DNA of 64,000 nt from JAAYYM01 sp964631375 (GCA_964631375.1 CAZVYQ010000006.1:1-64000), one strand, 5' to 3'; shown: positions 34,163-42,544, numbered from the stretch's first letter. The notes: generated by a model not told the origin, from the sequence alone. Numbers and translations are program-made.

Positions 34163-35578
34163 TTAATCTTCTTTCTTAGATGCTTTTTTTGTTTCCTTAG
34201 CATCTTCTTCTGTATCCTTTTTGGAAGCCTTCTTTACTTTGCTCTCTTTCACGTCAGCCTCTGCTTCTTTCTTAGCAACCTTCTTTGCCTTGCTTTCCTT
34301 TGCCTCAGCCAGAATCAGATCTACTGCCTTTTGGATCGCAATATCTGTCTCAATCTGCTCTTTCTCATAGTCTCCTACGATCTCTTTGAGCTTATCTACT
34401 TCCATCTGATACATGCCAGCCATCTTTTCTAATTCTGCTGCATATTCCTCATCTGTTACCTTAATATCCTCAGCCTTTACGATTGCTTCCAGTACCAGTC
34501 TGCTCTGGATACGTTTGAGTGCTGCAGGCTTCATCTGCTCCAGGAATTTCTCACTTGTCAGACCTGTAAACTGGAAGTACTGTTCCAGTGAAAGTCCCTG
34601 TTGCTGTAATCTCTGTGCATAATCCTCTGCCATCTGACGTGTCTGTGTCTCGAGCATCGGATCAGGAATGTCCATCTTAGAATCTGCAATGATTGCTTCA
34701 ATCACTGCGTCTTCCTTTTGATTCTTTGCTTCCTTTTCTTTTCTTTCGCCGATGTTCTTTTTCACATCAGCCTTATATTCTTCTAATGTATCAAATTCTG
34801 ATACTTCACTTGCGAATTCGTCATCCAGCTCAGGAAGTTCCTTTTCCTTGATTTCCTTGACGGTTACCTTAAACATTGCAGGCTTTCCTGCAAGTTCCTC
34901 TGCCTGATACTCCTCAGGGAAGGTTACATTGACTTCTGTCTCTTCATTTAATTTTGCACCGATCAGCTGCGTCTCAAATCCCGGAATAAATGCGTTGGAA
35001 CCGATTGTCAGCGGATAATTTTCACCCTTGCCGCCATCAAATGCTTTGCCATCTACGAAGCCTTCAAAATCGATCACCGTCATATCGCCGTCTTTTACTG
35101 CACGATCCTCTACGCTGATGGTTCTGGCATTATTCTCACGTTCCTTGTTGATCTCAGCAAGAATCTCATCATCTGTGACATCAACGTCCATCTTTTCTAC
35201 CGATACACCCTTGTATTTACCAAGTGCAACCTCCGGCTTCAGTGCCACTTCAGCCGTAAAAATAAAAGGTTTACCCTTTTCCAGTTGAACAACATCGATC
35301 TTAGGCTGCGAAACCACCTCGAGTTCCTTATCCTCACTCAGAGCCTTTTCATATGCATCCGGAATCAGAATATTTGCAGCATCCTCATAGAAAATCTCAG
35401 GACCATACATCTTTTCAAGCATCTGCTGAGGAACCTTTCCCTTTCTGAATCCGGGAACGCTCATTTTACCTTTATTCTTCTGATAAGCCTTTGTCATTGC
35501 CTGACTTAATTCCTCTGCAGAAGCCTCTATCGTCAGCTTCGCCATGTTCTTTTCCAACTTTTCTACCTGTAAACCCAT
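34163..35578 (-). CDS. tig: Trigger factor
   Basis: Ribosome-bound chaperone and peptidyl-prolyl isomerase acting on nascent chains. Domains: ribosome-binding N-terminal domain with the GFRKGKVP signature (about 43-50), FKBP-type isomerase domain (about 155-245, DGDMTVIDFEGFVDGKAFDGG in two blocks) and the helical C-terminal chaperone domain. The last 45 residues form a Lys/Glu/Ala-rich, probably disordered tail with repeats of the type ESK(A/V)KK-(V/A)-(A/S)KK, making the protein 471 residues, about 40 more than usual. AAGGAGG precedes ATG 35578. Confidence 0.97.
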   Translation of the reverse strand: MGLQVEKLEKNMAKLTIEASAEELSQAMTKAYQKNKGKMSVPGFRKGKVPQQMLEKMYGPEIFYEDAANILIPDAYEKALSEDKELEVVSQPKIDVVQLEKGKPFIFTAEVALKPEVALGKYKGVSVEKMDVDVTDDEILAEINKERENNARTISVEDRAVKDGDMTVIDFEGFVDGKAFDGGKGENYPLTIGSNAFIPGFETQLIGAKLNEETEVNVTFPEEYQAEELAGKPAMFKVTVKEIKEKELPELDDEFASEVSEFDTLEEYKADVKKNIGERKEKEAKNQKEDAVIEAIIADSKMDIPDPMLETQTRQMAEDYAQRLQQQGLSLEQYFQFTGLTSEKFLEQMKPAALKRIQSRLVLEAIVKAEDIKVTDEEYAAELEKMAGMYQMEVDKLKEIVGDYEKEQIETDIAIQKAVDLILAEAKESKAKKVAKKEAEADVKESKVKKASKKDTEEDAKETKKASKKED

Positions 35579-35647
35579 TTAGTACTTCCTCCTTAAATTA
35601 TGTACGCGACTCTTATTTCATTTCGGTATCATATTGTTATGCACGGT

Positions 35648-35695
35648 AAAAAATCCCCATGCTTACAGTCATTGTAACATTATAGCATAGGGATT
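35648..35695 (-). terminator. Rho-independent terminator downstream of the MerR gene
   Basis: On the minus strand AATCCCTATGCT pairs with AGCATGGGGATT (12 pairs, one G-T) over a 20-nt loop and is followed by TTTTTT. It stops transcripts coming from the MerR/TipAS gene before tig. A TATAAT inside the loop (35679-35684, minus strand) might also serve tig. Confidence 0.85.
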
Positions 35696-35732
35696 CCCAA
35701 AATACCAGCATTTTTATCTTGTGGGATTGTGA

Positions 35733-35832
35733 NNNNNNNNNNNNNNNNNNNNNNNNNNNNNNNNNNNNNNNNNNNNNNNNNNNNNNNNNNNNNNNNNNNN
35801 NNNNNNNNNNNNNNNNNNNNNNNNNNNNNNNN
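35733..35832. other. Scaffold gap of 100 N flanked by a direct repeat
   Basis: The unresolved run is bordered on both sides by TTGTGGGATTGTGA (ending at 35732 and starting at 35833), so a tandem repeat probably prevented assembly. The whole stretch 35579-35894 shows no gene. Confidence 0.97.
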
Positions 35833-35894
35833 TTGTGGGATTGTGATAATTCGATAACGTGTCTATGAAAGTTTTCTAAAATTGTCTATCAATT

Positions 35895-36620
35895 TCATTT
35901 GCAATAATATGCGATTGCCTGACCGACAAATTCCGTCGTTCCATCGCCACCTGCTGCATCAATGTTCTTCCTGAATCTCTCATCTGCCACATACATCTGC
36001 CCAAGACCCGCAAGGATCTCCTTGTTACAGGTATAGAAATGATCCGTGATTGTCTGTTGTAGTATCTTCACCTGCTGTTGAACCACTTCTGATTCCGGTG
36101 CTTCGCTTCGTAGTGTTCCAAATGCTTTGAACTGTTCCATCAACAATTCATTTTGCCTGTTCCAATCAGCCTTTCCATAACCTGCCGTCTTCTTCTCACA
36201 TTCCTGATAAGCTTCTGTGTTGCCCCAGCGTTCTCTGGCTTCCTTGGTATACGCATCAATCTCGCTTTTATCAAATGCTCTAAAATCCATTGTATTCATT
36301 CCCTTCCTCTGAATTTCAAGAGCCAGTTCTAGCAGTCCGTCCAGATGCTCCCGTTTCATGCGAAGCAGTTTGATCTGCTGCGCGAGGGCTTCTTCACGAT
36401 TGAATCGGTCACTGTCTATCATTTCCTTGATGTCCTTCAATGGAAATTCCAATTCACGAAAGAACAGAATCTGCTGCAGTCTCTCCAGTGCTGCCTCATC
36501 ATACAGTCTGTAGTTGGCCTCAGTCAGTTGGTCCGGATGTAACAGTCCAATCTCATCATAGTAATGTAGTGTACGTACACTGATTCCCGCAAGCTTGCTG
36601 ACTTCATTGACTGTCATCAT
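35895..36620 (-). CDS. MerR family regulator with TipAS-like ligand domain
   Basis: Drug-responsive transcription activator of the TipAL/Mta type. The winged helix-turn-helix (about 1-70: TVNEVSKLAGISVRTLHYYDEIGLL) is followed by a dimerisation coiled coil (about 75-115) and a TipAS domain (about 120-241) recognisable by ERWGNTEAY and the C-terminal MYVADERFRKNIDAAGGDGTTEFVGQAI region. Such proteins bind thiopeptides or other bulky ligands and activate promoters with an over-long spacer. The promoter upstream of the gene has exactly that design (36699-36729), so it should activate itself. The next gene upstream is a lipoprotein on the same strand that might belong to the same response, though no transporter is adjacent. 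Confidence 0.92.
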   Translation of the reverse strand: MMTVNEVSKLAGISVRTLHYYDEIGLLHPDQLTEANYRLYDEAALERLQQILFFRELEFPLKDIKEMIDSDRFNREEALAQQIKLLRMKREHLDGLLELALEIQRKGMNTMDFRAFDKSEIDAYTKEARERWGNTEAYQECEKKTAGYGKADWNRQNELLMEQFKAFGTLRSEAPESEVVQQQVKILQQTITDHFYTCNKEILAGLGQMYVADERFRKNIDAAGGDGTTEFVGQAIAYYCK

Positions 36621-36698
36621 GATCTTTTCCTCCGTTTCCTTCCTGTTTCCTGATGGTCATACAATCTGACCCCGGTCTGTCTTGCTCTTGATAAATTC

Positions 36699-36729
36699 AT
36701 CCTACACTATAACGTAGCGTCAGAGTCAA
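36699..36729 (-). promoter_or_regulatory. MerR-type promoter with 19-bp spacer and central dyad
   Basis: On the minus strand TTGACT (36724-36729) and TAGGAT (36699-36704) are 19 bp apart instead of 17. The spacer contains an imperfect dyad, ACTCTGACG-cta-CGTTATAGT (36706-36726), the classical binding layout for MerR activators. It lies about 80 bp upstream of the MerR/TipAS start codon. Confidence 0.75.
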
Positions 36730-36773
36730 GGAGAATATTATATTTTTCCCTATTATATTTTATCCTGATTTTA

Positions 36774-37259
36774 TCAATCAGGTATATCCCGTTCATCTTC
36801 ATCCACAGTCCAAAAATCCAAGAACAGTATTTCATGCTTTGCGACTCTGTAATGATCAACAGTCGTCTGCTCTGTCACATCATACTTGGTGACCATTTTG
36901 GTCTGCATCTCTTCATAATCGGGATCCAGATATCGTACCTCTTCTTCATGTCCTTCCATATAATCTGACACAAAGATCGGATAGTATGATCCATGTTCTT
37001 CATTCTTTTGCACTAAGTTCTGTATTCCAACCTCATGAACAATGCCTTCATCATCCATATAATAATAATTATATCTTCCGATATCTGGGATCGGTGAGGA
37101 ATCCTTCGCTTCATAACCTATGTACTCCCAGTCATTTTCAATGATCTCATGCTCTGTCAGTTTTCTGATGATGATCTTCCTATTCTTCTCTGATACACAT
37201 CCGGTCAGTCCAGCCAGAGCAACAAGAACTGCCAGTATCACAAATATCTTTCTCTTCAT
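36774..37259 (-). CDS. Hypothetical lipoprotein
   Basis: A 161-residue exported protein. The start at ATG 37259 is chosen because it begins a canonical lipoprotein signal (MKRKIFVILAVLVALAGLTGC) with a GA-rich site upstream; the open frame extends 66 codons more, without similarity to anything and across the promoter. After Cys21 the protein is hydrophilic and tyrosine-rich (RYNYYYMDDEG), with many acidic residues, and has no recognisable domain. A promoter with an 18-bp spacer lies about 100 bp upstream. It ends about 45 bp before the MerR promoter. Confidence 0.75.
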   Translation of the reverse strand: MKRKIFVILAVLVALAGLTGCVSEKNRKIIIRKLTEHEIIENDWEYIGYEAKDSSPIPDIGRYNYYYMDDEGIVHEVGIQNLVQKNEEHGSYYPIFVSDYMEGHEEEVRYLDPDYEEMQTKMVTKYDVTEQTTVDHYRVAKHEILFLDFWTVDEDERDIPD

Positions 37260-37359
37260 TTCTCTTTCTCTTTCGTAATTTAATCTGCTGTCTGTCCTGG
37301 TATCTGCCTTGTTGCCTTTCTCAAATGTCATTATCAATCTAACCTTACACAGCCTCAAT

Positions 37360-37389
37360 AGAATACCATACACAAGAGTTGTAATGCAA
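37360..37389 (-). promoter_or_regulatory. Promoter of the hypothetical lipoprotein gene
   Basis: Minus-strand TTGCAT (37384-37389) and TATTCT (37360-37365) are 18 bp apart, about 100 bp upstream of ATG 37259. Confidence 0.5.
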
Positions 37390-37413
37390 GTAGTCCTTTG
37401 ATCCAGAATCCAC

Positions 37414-37441
37414 TTGTGAAAACCTGAAACTATGCTATACT
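37414..37441 (+). promoter_or_regulatory. Promoter of the TM1266-like regulator operon
   Basis: TTGTGA (37414-37419) and TATACT (37436-37441) are separated by 16 bp. The transcript would start near 37448 and carry a leader of about 180 nt before TTG 37632. Confidence 0.55.
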
Positions 37442-37460
37442 CTAAGAAGGAAAACACTCT

Positions 37461-37565
37461 ATGTCATTGACCACATTGCTCAATGACAAAGACTGTCCTG
37501 AAAATAAACATTTTTCTGAATCAAAGGATTGCCTGAGAACAAGAAGAAGTGTCAAACGCGTATGA
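37461..37565 (+). CDS. Putative 34-residue leader peptide
   Basis: A short frame from ATG 37461 to TGA 37563-37565 with AAGAAGGA about nine bases upstream. The peptide begins MSLTTLLNDKDCPEN and ends in a basic stretch, RTRRSVKRV. Its start codon region lies within a 9-bp stem-loop (TGTCATTGA paired with TCAATGACA, about 37462-37488), and its stop is six bases before the arm of a terminator-like hairpin. The order promoter, short frame, hairpin with T run, structural genes is that of a transcription attenuator, but translation is not proven and coding bias cannot be judged at this length. Confidence 0.35.
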   Translation: MSLTTLLNDKDCPENKHFSESKDCLRTRRSVKRV

Positions 37566-37571
37566 ATCGAT

Positions 37572-37607
37572 ACGTCTTTCTTGGTATATCCTTGAAAGAC
37601 GTTTTTT
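37572..37607 (+). terminator. Terminator hairpin in the leader (possible attenuator)
   Basis: ACGTCTTTC (37572-37580) pairs perfectly with GAAAGACGT (37594-37602) over a 13-nt loop, followed by TTTTT. It stands between the promoter at 37414-37441 and the first structural gene at 37632, so readthrough must be conditional or partial. I do not recognise a known riboswitch in the leader. Confidence 0.75.
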
Positions 37608-37631
37608 ATGCTCAGAAGGGAGGCAGCAGCA

Positions 37632-37883
37632 TTGGAAGAAAGAGTCGCAATCATTGGCATCTTCATCTACAAAACAGAAGCAATCAATATGGTCAATGAA
37701 ATCCTACACACCTATGCAAACAAAATAGTGGGACGTATGGGAATTCCCTATCGGGAGAAGTCTATTAACATTATCTCCATTATCATCAATGCATCCGCAA
37801 ATGACATCAGTTCTCTTGCGGGGAAACTTGGCAGACTTGACGGAATCACCGTAAAGTCCATGCAAACAGAACTTACACAATAA
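37632..37883 (+). CDS. TM1266-like putative regulator (iron-only hydrogenase system type)
   Basis: An 83-residue ACT-like protein. The start is TTG 37632 (MEERVAIIGIFI), eight bases after AAGGGAGG; an ATG at 37608 lies before that site and next to the terminator T run. The motifs INMVNEILHTYANKIVGRMGIPYRE and LAGKLGRLDGITVKS are characteristic of the small TM1266 family, similar to the ligand-binding half of NikR and usually found near [FeFe]-hydrogenase maturation genes. None of those genes is present here; the neighbour is an ECF S component. The protein lacks a DNA-binding domain, so its mode of action is open. Confidence 0.82.
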   Translation: MEERVAIIGIFIYKTEAINMVNEILHTYANKIVGRMGIPYREKSINIISIIINASANDISSLAGKLGRLDGITVKSMQTELTQ

Positions 37884-37901
37884 GAAAGAGAGGAACAAAA
37901 A

Positions 37902-38441
37902 ATGAAAATCACCACCAAACAAATCACCATCACAGCACTCATGTTGGCAATCTGCATCATCAGTCAGTTTTTCAAAAATACCAGTGTCTTTATCACCGGC
38001 CCGATCATCAATGCCTGCCTGATCATAGCAGGCCTCGGAGCAGGTATCTATGCAGGAATCATCCTCGCAGTGATCACCCCAATTACCTCTTTCTGGATCA
38101 CCGGAAGTCCCATCATGTCAGCCATCCCTGCCATCATCCCCTGTGTCATGGTTGGAAATATCATTATTGTGATATGCAGCTGCATGTTTGATCAAAAAAT
38201 CAAAAACAAAGCAGGACTGCCCATTGGATTAATTGTAGGCTCCATTGCCAAATCACTGTTCCTTGGCGTCACGATATCGCTGATCCTAATCCCCATGATG
38301 CTTCCCGAGAAACTACTCCCTAAAATGTCCGTCTTCCAGATGACCTTCTCCGTCATTCAGTTGATCACAGCCCTCACAGGCAGCCTGATTACCTGGCTTG
38401 TATGGCTGAGACTCGAGAAAGCCATAAGACAGGAAAGGTAA
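37902..38441 (+). CDS. ECF transporter S component-like membrane protein
   Basis: A 179-residue protein with six hydrophobic segments, a short basic N-terminus (MKITTKQITITALML) and a basic C-terminal tail, the architecture of substrate-binding S components of energy-coupling factor importers. The segment FITGPIINACLIIAGLGAGIYAGIILA resembles vitamin S components of the ThiW/folate/pyridoxine groups, but substrate cannot be assigned. GAGAGGA lies upstream of ATG 37902. It follows the TM1266-like gene by 18 bp, and a strong terminator follows. No EcfA or EcfT gene is adjacent, so it would have to use a shared energising module. Confidence 0.78.
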   Translation: MKITTKQITITALMLAICIISQFFKNTSVFITGPIINACLIIAGLGAGIYAGIILAVITPITSFWITGSPIMSAIPAIIPCVMVGNIIIVICSCMFDQKIKNKAGLPIGLIVGSIAKSLFLGVTISLILIPMMLPEKLLPKMSVFQMTFSVIQLITALTGSLITWLVWLRLEKAIRQER

Positions 38442-38450
38442 AGTTTGAAA

Positions 38451-38492
38451 AAAGAATCTCCCGTAACCGAATTCGGAAACGAGAGATTCTTT
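38451..38492 (+). terminator. Rho-independent terminator after the ECF S component gene
   Basis: AAAGAATCTC (38451-38460) pairs with GAGATTCTTT (38483-38492), extended by CCGT/ACGA pairing inside. The A and T runs at the ends would allow it to work for both the plus-strand operon and the convergent spore-protein gene. Confidence 0.88.
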
Positions 38493-38518
38493 ACTAAGTC
38501 ATTGAAATTTTTATCTTG

Positions 38519-38722
38519 CTATTTCATCTGGCTTTCCTGCTTGGCAATCATCTGACGAACCATCTCGCCACCGATTGATCCGGCTTCCTTAGATGTTAAA
38601 TCACCATTGTAGCCTTCTTTCAGGTTTACACCGAGTTCAGATGCAACCTCTGTTTTGAACTTATCCATGGCTGCCTTTGCCTCAGGTACCTGCATTCTAT
38701 TTGATCCACTCTTATTTGCCAT
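38519..38722 (-). CDS. Alpha/beta-type small acid-soluble spore protein
   Basis: DNA-binding protein that coats and protects the chromosome in the spore. The start is ATG 38722 (MANKSGSNRMQVPEAKAAM), six bases after GGAGGTG. The 67-residue protein contains the germination-protease cleavage region (K-T-E-V-A-S-E-L-G-V) and the second family signature L-T-S-K-E-A-G-S-I-G-G-E-M-V-R-Q-M. It shows that the organism belongs to a spore-forming lineage. A sporulation-sigma promoter is expected upstream, but I could not place one with confidence. Confidence 0.96.
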   Translation of the reverse strand: MANKSGSNRMQVPEAKAAMDKFKTEVASELGVNLKEGYNGDLTSKEAGSIGGEMVRQMIAKQESQMK

Positions 38723-38774
38723 TCTTTTCACCTCCATAATCATTGAGTTCTGTCATACTCTCACTCTATTTGAT

Positions 38775-38804
38775 AGATAAGCGACTACTTCTCGCCGCTT
38801 ATCT
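38775..38804. other. Perfect 9-bp hairpin between the TetR and spore-protein genes
   Basis: AGATAAGCG (38775-38783) and CGCTTATCT (38796-38804) form a stem over a 12-nt loop. No T run follows on either strand. It could be an operator or a weak end of the RND operon transcript. Confidence 0.5.
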
Positions 38805-38886
38805 AAGCCTTGCTTGATTCGCACCGATTTTCATCACTTATCTTGGTACTATTATGTGAGATAACCAAAATGATTATGTTGGTAAT

Positions 38887-39513
38887 TTATTCATTCTTTT
38901 TTAAATATTTTTCAAAGACACGATGTAGCACCGGAAGTGTTCCCTGATTATTAACCAGGGCGATTAGATTCCAGACCTCCGTAAGTGTGAGGTTCTTATC
39001 TTCCTTATGCCATTTTGCCAGGATTGCAAATAGTCCACTGATATGATACTCCAGTACATACGACATCTTCACTCTTTCCTTCTCTGGAAGACTTTCCATA
39101 AGCTGTTCACATTGTGGCTGGATCCATTCTCTCAGATTCTGTGTAAAAATCGGAGATCTGACTTTATGAAACATAATGGTCAGAACCTTACTGTTTTCTT
39201 CGTAAAATCGAATGAACGACTCATCCGGACTTAGAGAAATCGAGTCTTCAAATCTTCCATCCTTAGTAAAGCTGTTATCACCTATATGGAGTTCGCCGAT
39301 CTCCTTTGCCTGCGAAAACAGTGAATCCACAATATCATTCAATACATCATTCACATTATTGAAATAAGAATAAAATGTACTCCTGTTATAACCGGCACGT
39401 TCTGTTATCTCCTTGACGGAAATCTTTGCAATATCCTTTTCATTATAGATATCCAGAAAGGCCTCCTCAAGATTTCGTTTTGTTTGTTCAGTTAGTTCCG
39501 GCTTTTTTTGCAT
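38887..39513 (-). CDS. TetR/AcrR family regulator of the RND pump operon
   Basis: A 208-residue regulator with the helix-turn-helix KISVKEITERAGYNRSTFYSYFNNV (about 30-55) and a C-terminal domain of the TetR_C_33-like type (ENSKVLTIMFHKVRSPIFTQNL). ATG 39513 lies 26 bp inside the 3' end of the RND gene and has AAGGGG ten bases upstream, so it is translated as the last gene of the adaptor-pump-regulator operon. Control of that operon by the protein itself is the natural inference. Confidence 0.92.
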   Translation of the reverse strand: MQKKPELTEQTKRNLEEAFLDIYNEKDIAKISVKEITERAGYNRSTFYSYFNNVNDVLNDIVDSLFSQAKEIGELHIGDNSFTKDGRFEDSISLSPDESFIRFYEENSKVLTIMFHKVRSPIFTQNLREWIQPQCEQLMESLPEKERVKMSYVLEYHISGLFAILAKWHKEDKNLTLTEVWNLIALVNNQGTLPVLHRVFEKYLKKNE

Positions 39514-42500
39514 GCTTTTTTTGCCCCTTAAACAATTTGCGTTCTCCGCTTTGCACCTGATCGAGCAATGTATAGAATACCGGGATCAGGAATAGTGTCA
39601 GCACGGTTGATGCTACAAAACCACCAATGATAACAACACCCATACTCTGCATCATTTCTGTCCCTTCGCCAATGCCGAGTGACATCGGAACCATAGCGAG
39701 TATCGTCGTCAAACTGGTCATCATGATCGGACGCAGTCTGATACGTCCGGTTTCAACCAGAGCATCCTCTCGTTCATATTCAGCCCTGAGCTGATTGGAT
39801 GTATCAACAAACAAAATACCATTATTTACAACCGTTCCGACCAGCAGCAGCAAGCCCATCATGGATACCATGGTCAATGTTGTTCCGGTTGCCAACATCA
39901 GGCTGACAGAACCTACCAGACTAAATGGAATACACCACATAACCATCAGCGAAAAACGAACCGATTCAAACTGCATTGCCATGATCATCAGTACCAACAA
40001 TATAGCAACTATGATTGAAACACCCAGACTTGTAAACTCCTCTGTCATCATCTCTGTCTGTGTCGTGGATCCAACACTGACATCTCCCGGAAATACGCAT
40101 GCTGTTACTCTTGTATCTACATTGTCTTGTGCATCAAACTTCGCATCCTTCAGTGTTGTTCCGGTTACTGTGACACTATATCTTCCATTATATCTGGATA
40201 ACTGTTCCGGACTGTCTGTATAGACAAACGCAGCAATATCTGATAACATAATCTGCTTGCCTGTTGGGGTTTGCAGGGTTAAATCTTTGAGCGAAGCTAC
40301 ATCCTCATACATGTTATCCGGATACTCCACGGTCACAGTATAGAGTTTTTTCTGGTTGGTGATTTCGATTGTATCCACACCACTCAGGGCCATATTTACA
40401 TTCTGTGCTACAGCTGCAGGTGTAAATCCGACCGAAGCAGCCTTCAGAGGATCAATGACTAACTTCACCTTACTTCCACTCGTATAAGCTGTAGAGGTCA
40501 CGTCGATGATACCCGGTGTATCCTTCATGATGTCCTCTACCATTGCAGAGGCTTCCTTCAAATCCTCCATCTTGCTTCCCATGAGAGTGACCTCTGTTCC
40601 ACTGCCTCCAAGACCTCCCATTGCTCCCATATCACTTGTAACCTCACTCACTGTGATATCAAAGCCGGCCACCTTCTCCATAGCTATGGTCCAATCCTCT
40701 GCTGTCTCCCAGGTTTCCTTCAGTCTGTCTTTTTTCAAGAAAACATTCACTGTCGCTGTTGCGCCTGAACTGTCAGCTGTAACATTATAAGTCTCTACAT
40801 CCGGATTATTTGAAACCATCGTCTCCAGTTTCTGTAGCAACTCATCATAACGATCCAGTGCAAGTCCCGGTCTTCCTGTGATATTGAAAGCAATCTGTCC
40901 CTGATCTGTTGCAGGCATCAATTCCATGTTGAGCAGAGTGGCTCCTAGTCCTGACAACACCAGTAAGATCACCGCAATCAACACTGCCATTTTTTTATGA
41001 TGCAATACCCCACGTAACATCTTAGAATAACGAGTGGAGATCCTGTCAAGTGTCCTTGTCACAGGAGTATCCTTACGTTCTCTGGGCTTATATTTTGAGA
41101 AAAACAATGGGACCAGCGTAATGGCTGAAACCAGTGATGCCAATAGCGAAAAAACAATTGTAAAGCCTAACGGTCCAAACATCTGCCCTGAAAGTCCTTT
41201 GGTCAAACTAATCGGCAGGAATACCGCTACAGTCGTTGCCGTAGATGCGATAATAGAGTTCAGGACAAATTTCGTTCCCTGTTCTGCTGCCTCTCTATAA
41301 TCCAGACCGTCATCCTTCTTGCGGAAGCAGCTCTCCAGCACAACAATCGAGTTATCCACCATCATACCAACGCCAATGACCAGACCGCCCATCGTAACAA
41401 CATTCAGCGAAAAGCCCATAAATTTCATCAGGATAAAGGTAATCAAAATCGAAATCGGCATAGAACTTCCTACGATTAAACTTCCCTTAAAATCTCCAAA
41501 GAACAAGAACAGGATCAGCATAGATAGTGCCATACCAAGAACCAATGTATCGGCCACTGCTTTTAAGGAATCCTTTACATCCTCACTATTGTCAGAGATA
41601 ATCACAAAATTAGCTCCGGCATTTTCTGCCTCCAGCTTTGCAATGACTTCTTTCACATCATTGGCAACCGATACATCACCGGCACTTTGTCGCTTTGAGA
41701 TGCTGATTGTTACATTATCCAATCCGTTGTATCGGCTAAGAGACGTCGTCCTCTCATAGTTGTTTCTGATATCTGCCACATCCGATAACTGAATAACGGT
41801 TCCCTTCGCAGTAGTAATAGGAATGGAACGTAACTGCTCAATGGTATTGTACTCAGCACTGATGGATACATTCATCGACTGATTCCCTTGCATTGCCGTT
41901 CCGACGGGCATATTAAAATCTGCAGCATTGATGTATGTCACGATGGTATTCATGGAAAGTCCGTACTGTGCCATTTTCTGTGGATTTAGAGAAACACTGA
42001 CATAGGCTTCCTTACCACCCGATACCTCTACCTCTGCAACGTCTGTGATTCGCTCCAGTTCCGGCACCACATCATTTTCCACATAGTTTAAGAGATCAAT
42101 ATCTCCGTCTGCTGATGCTGAGATCATGACAGTCGGTATCGCATTGATATTCAACTCAATAATACGTGGTGTCCCTGCTTCGCTTGGCAGCTTATTGGAA
42201 TTCTCATTGAGTGCTTCCAACAGATCCATATAGGCATCATCCATGTCTGTTCCATACTCATACTGGAATACAACTGTGGACATACTTTCCATAGAAGAAG
42301 ATTGTATGTTTTTCAAGCCTTTTAATGTACCGCCTGCCTCCTCTATTTCCTGAGTAACCAGTTCATCGATATCTTCCGGTGACACTCCCACATAGGTCGT
42401 CATAACAATGAACATCGGCATTTCCATATCCGGCGATAATTGCATATTCAGTCCAAATATAGAACCTACACCAAACACTATGATAGCTGCTATGAGCACA

Positions 42501-42544
42501 ATGACAGAAACCGGACGTTTTAGTGATAATTTAGTCAGCCCCAT
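39488..42544 (-). CDS. RND family efflux transporter (AcrB/MMPL type)
   Basis: Proton-driven exporter of 1018 residues. Layout: first membrane segment at 12-32, a large extracytoplasmic loop with porter subdomains (about 33-330), five segments (about 331-520), a second loop and five last segments. Segment 4 reads GVGMMVDNSIVVLESCF, with a single Asp followed by Asn, where AcrB has two adjacent Asp residues; this is common in Gram-positive relatives. The start has GGAG nine bases upstream and overlaps the adaptor gene by 14 bp. There is no outer membrane to cross in this group, so it probably moves lipids or drugs across the cytoplasmic membrane together with the lipoprotein adaptor. Confidence 0.94.
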   Translation of the reverse strand: MGLTKLSLKRPVSVIVLIAAIIVFGVGSIFGLNMQLSPDMEMPMFIVMTTYVGVSPEDIDELVTQEIEEAGGTLKGLKNIQSSSMESMSTVVFQYEYGTDMDDAYMDLLEALNENSNKLPSEAGTPRIIELNINAIPTVMISASADGDIDLLNYVENDVVPELERITDVAEVEVSGGKEAYVSVSLNPQKMAQYGLSMNTIVTYINAADFNMPVGTAMQGNQSMNVSISAEYNTIEQLRSIPITTAKGTVIQLSDVADIRNNYERTTSLSRYNGLDNVTISISKRQSAGDVSVANDVKEVIAKLEAENAGANFVIISDNSEDVKDSLKAVADTLVLGMALSMLILFLFFGDFKGSLIVGSSMPISILITFILMKFMGFSLNVVTMGGLVIGVGMMVDNSIVVLESCFRKKDDGLDYREAAEQGTKFVLNSIIASTATTVAVFLPISLTKGLSGQMFGPLGFTIVFSLLASLVSAITLVPLFFSKYKPRERKDTPVTRTLDRISTRYSKMLRGVLHHKKMAVLIAVILLVLSGLGATLLNMELMPATDQGQIAFNITGRPGLALDRYDELLQKLETMVSNNPDVETYNVTADSSGATATVNVFLKKDRLKETWETAEDWTIAMEKVAGFDITVSEVTSDMGAMGGLGGSGTEVTLMGSKMEDLKEASAMVEDIMKDTPGIIDVTSTAYTSGSKVKLVIDPLKAASVGFTPAAVAQNVNMALSGVDTIEITNQKKLYTVTVEYPDNMYEDVASLKDLTLQTPTGKQIMLSDIAAFVYTDSPEQLSRYNGRYSVTVTGTTLKDAKFDAQDNVDTRVTACVFPGDVSVGSTTQTEMMTEEFTSLGVSIIVAILLVLMIMAMQFESVRFSLMVMWCIPFSLVGSVSLMLATGTTLTMVSMMGLLLLVGTVVNNGILFVDTSNQLRAEYEREDALVETGRIRLRPIMMTSLTTILAMVPMSLGIGEGTEMMQSMGVVIIGGFVASTVLTLFLIPVFYTLLDQVQSGERKLFKGQKKHAKKAGTN

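Noticed and set aside
35679..35684. TATAAT on the minus strand as the main tig promoter
   Set aside because: It lies in the loop of the MerR-gene terminator, and the matching -35 (TGGTAT at 17 bp) is poor; it remains possible but is not supported enough to list alone.
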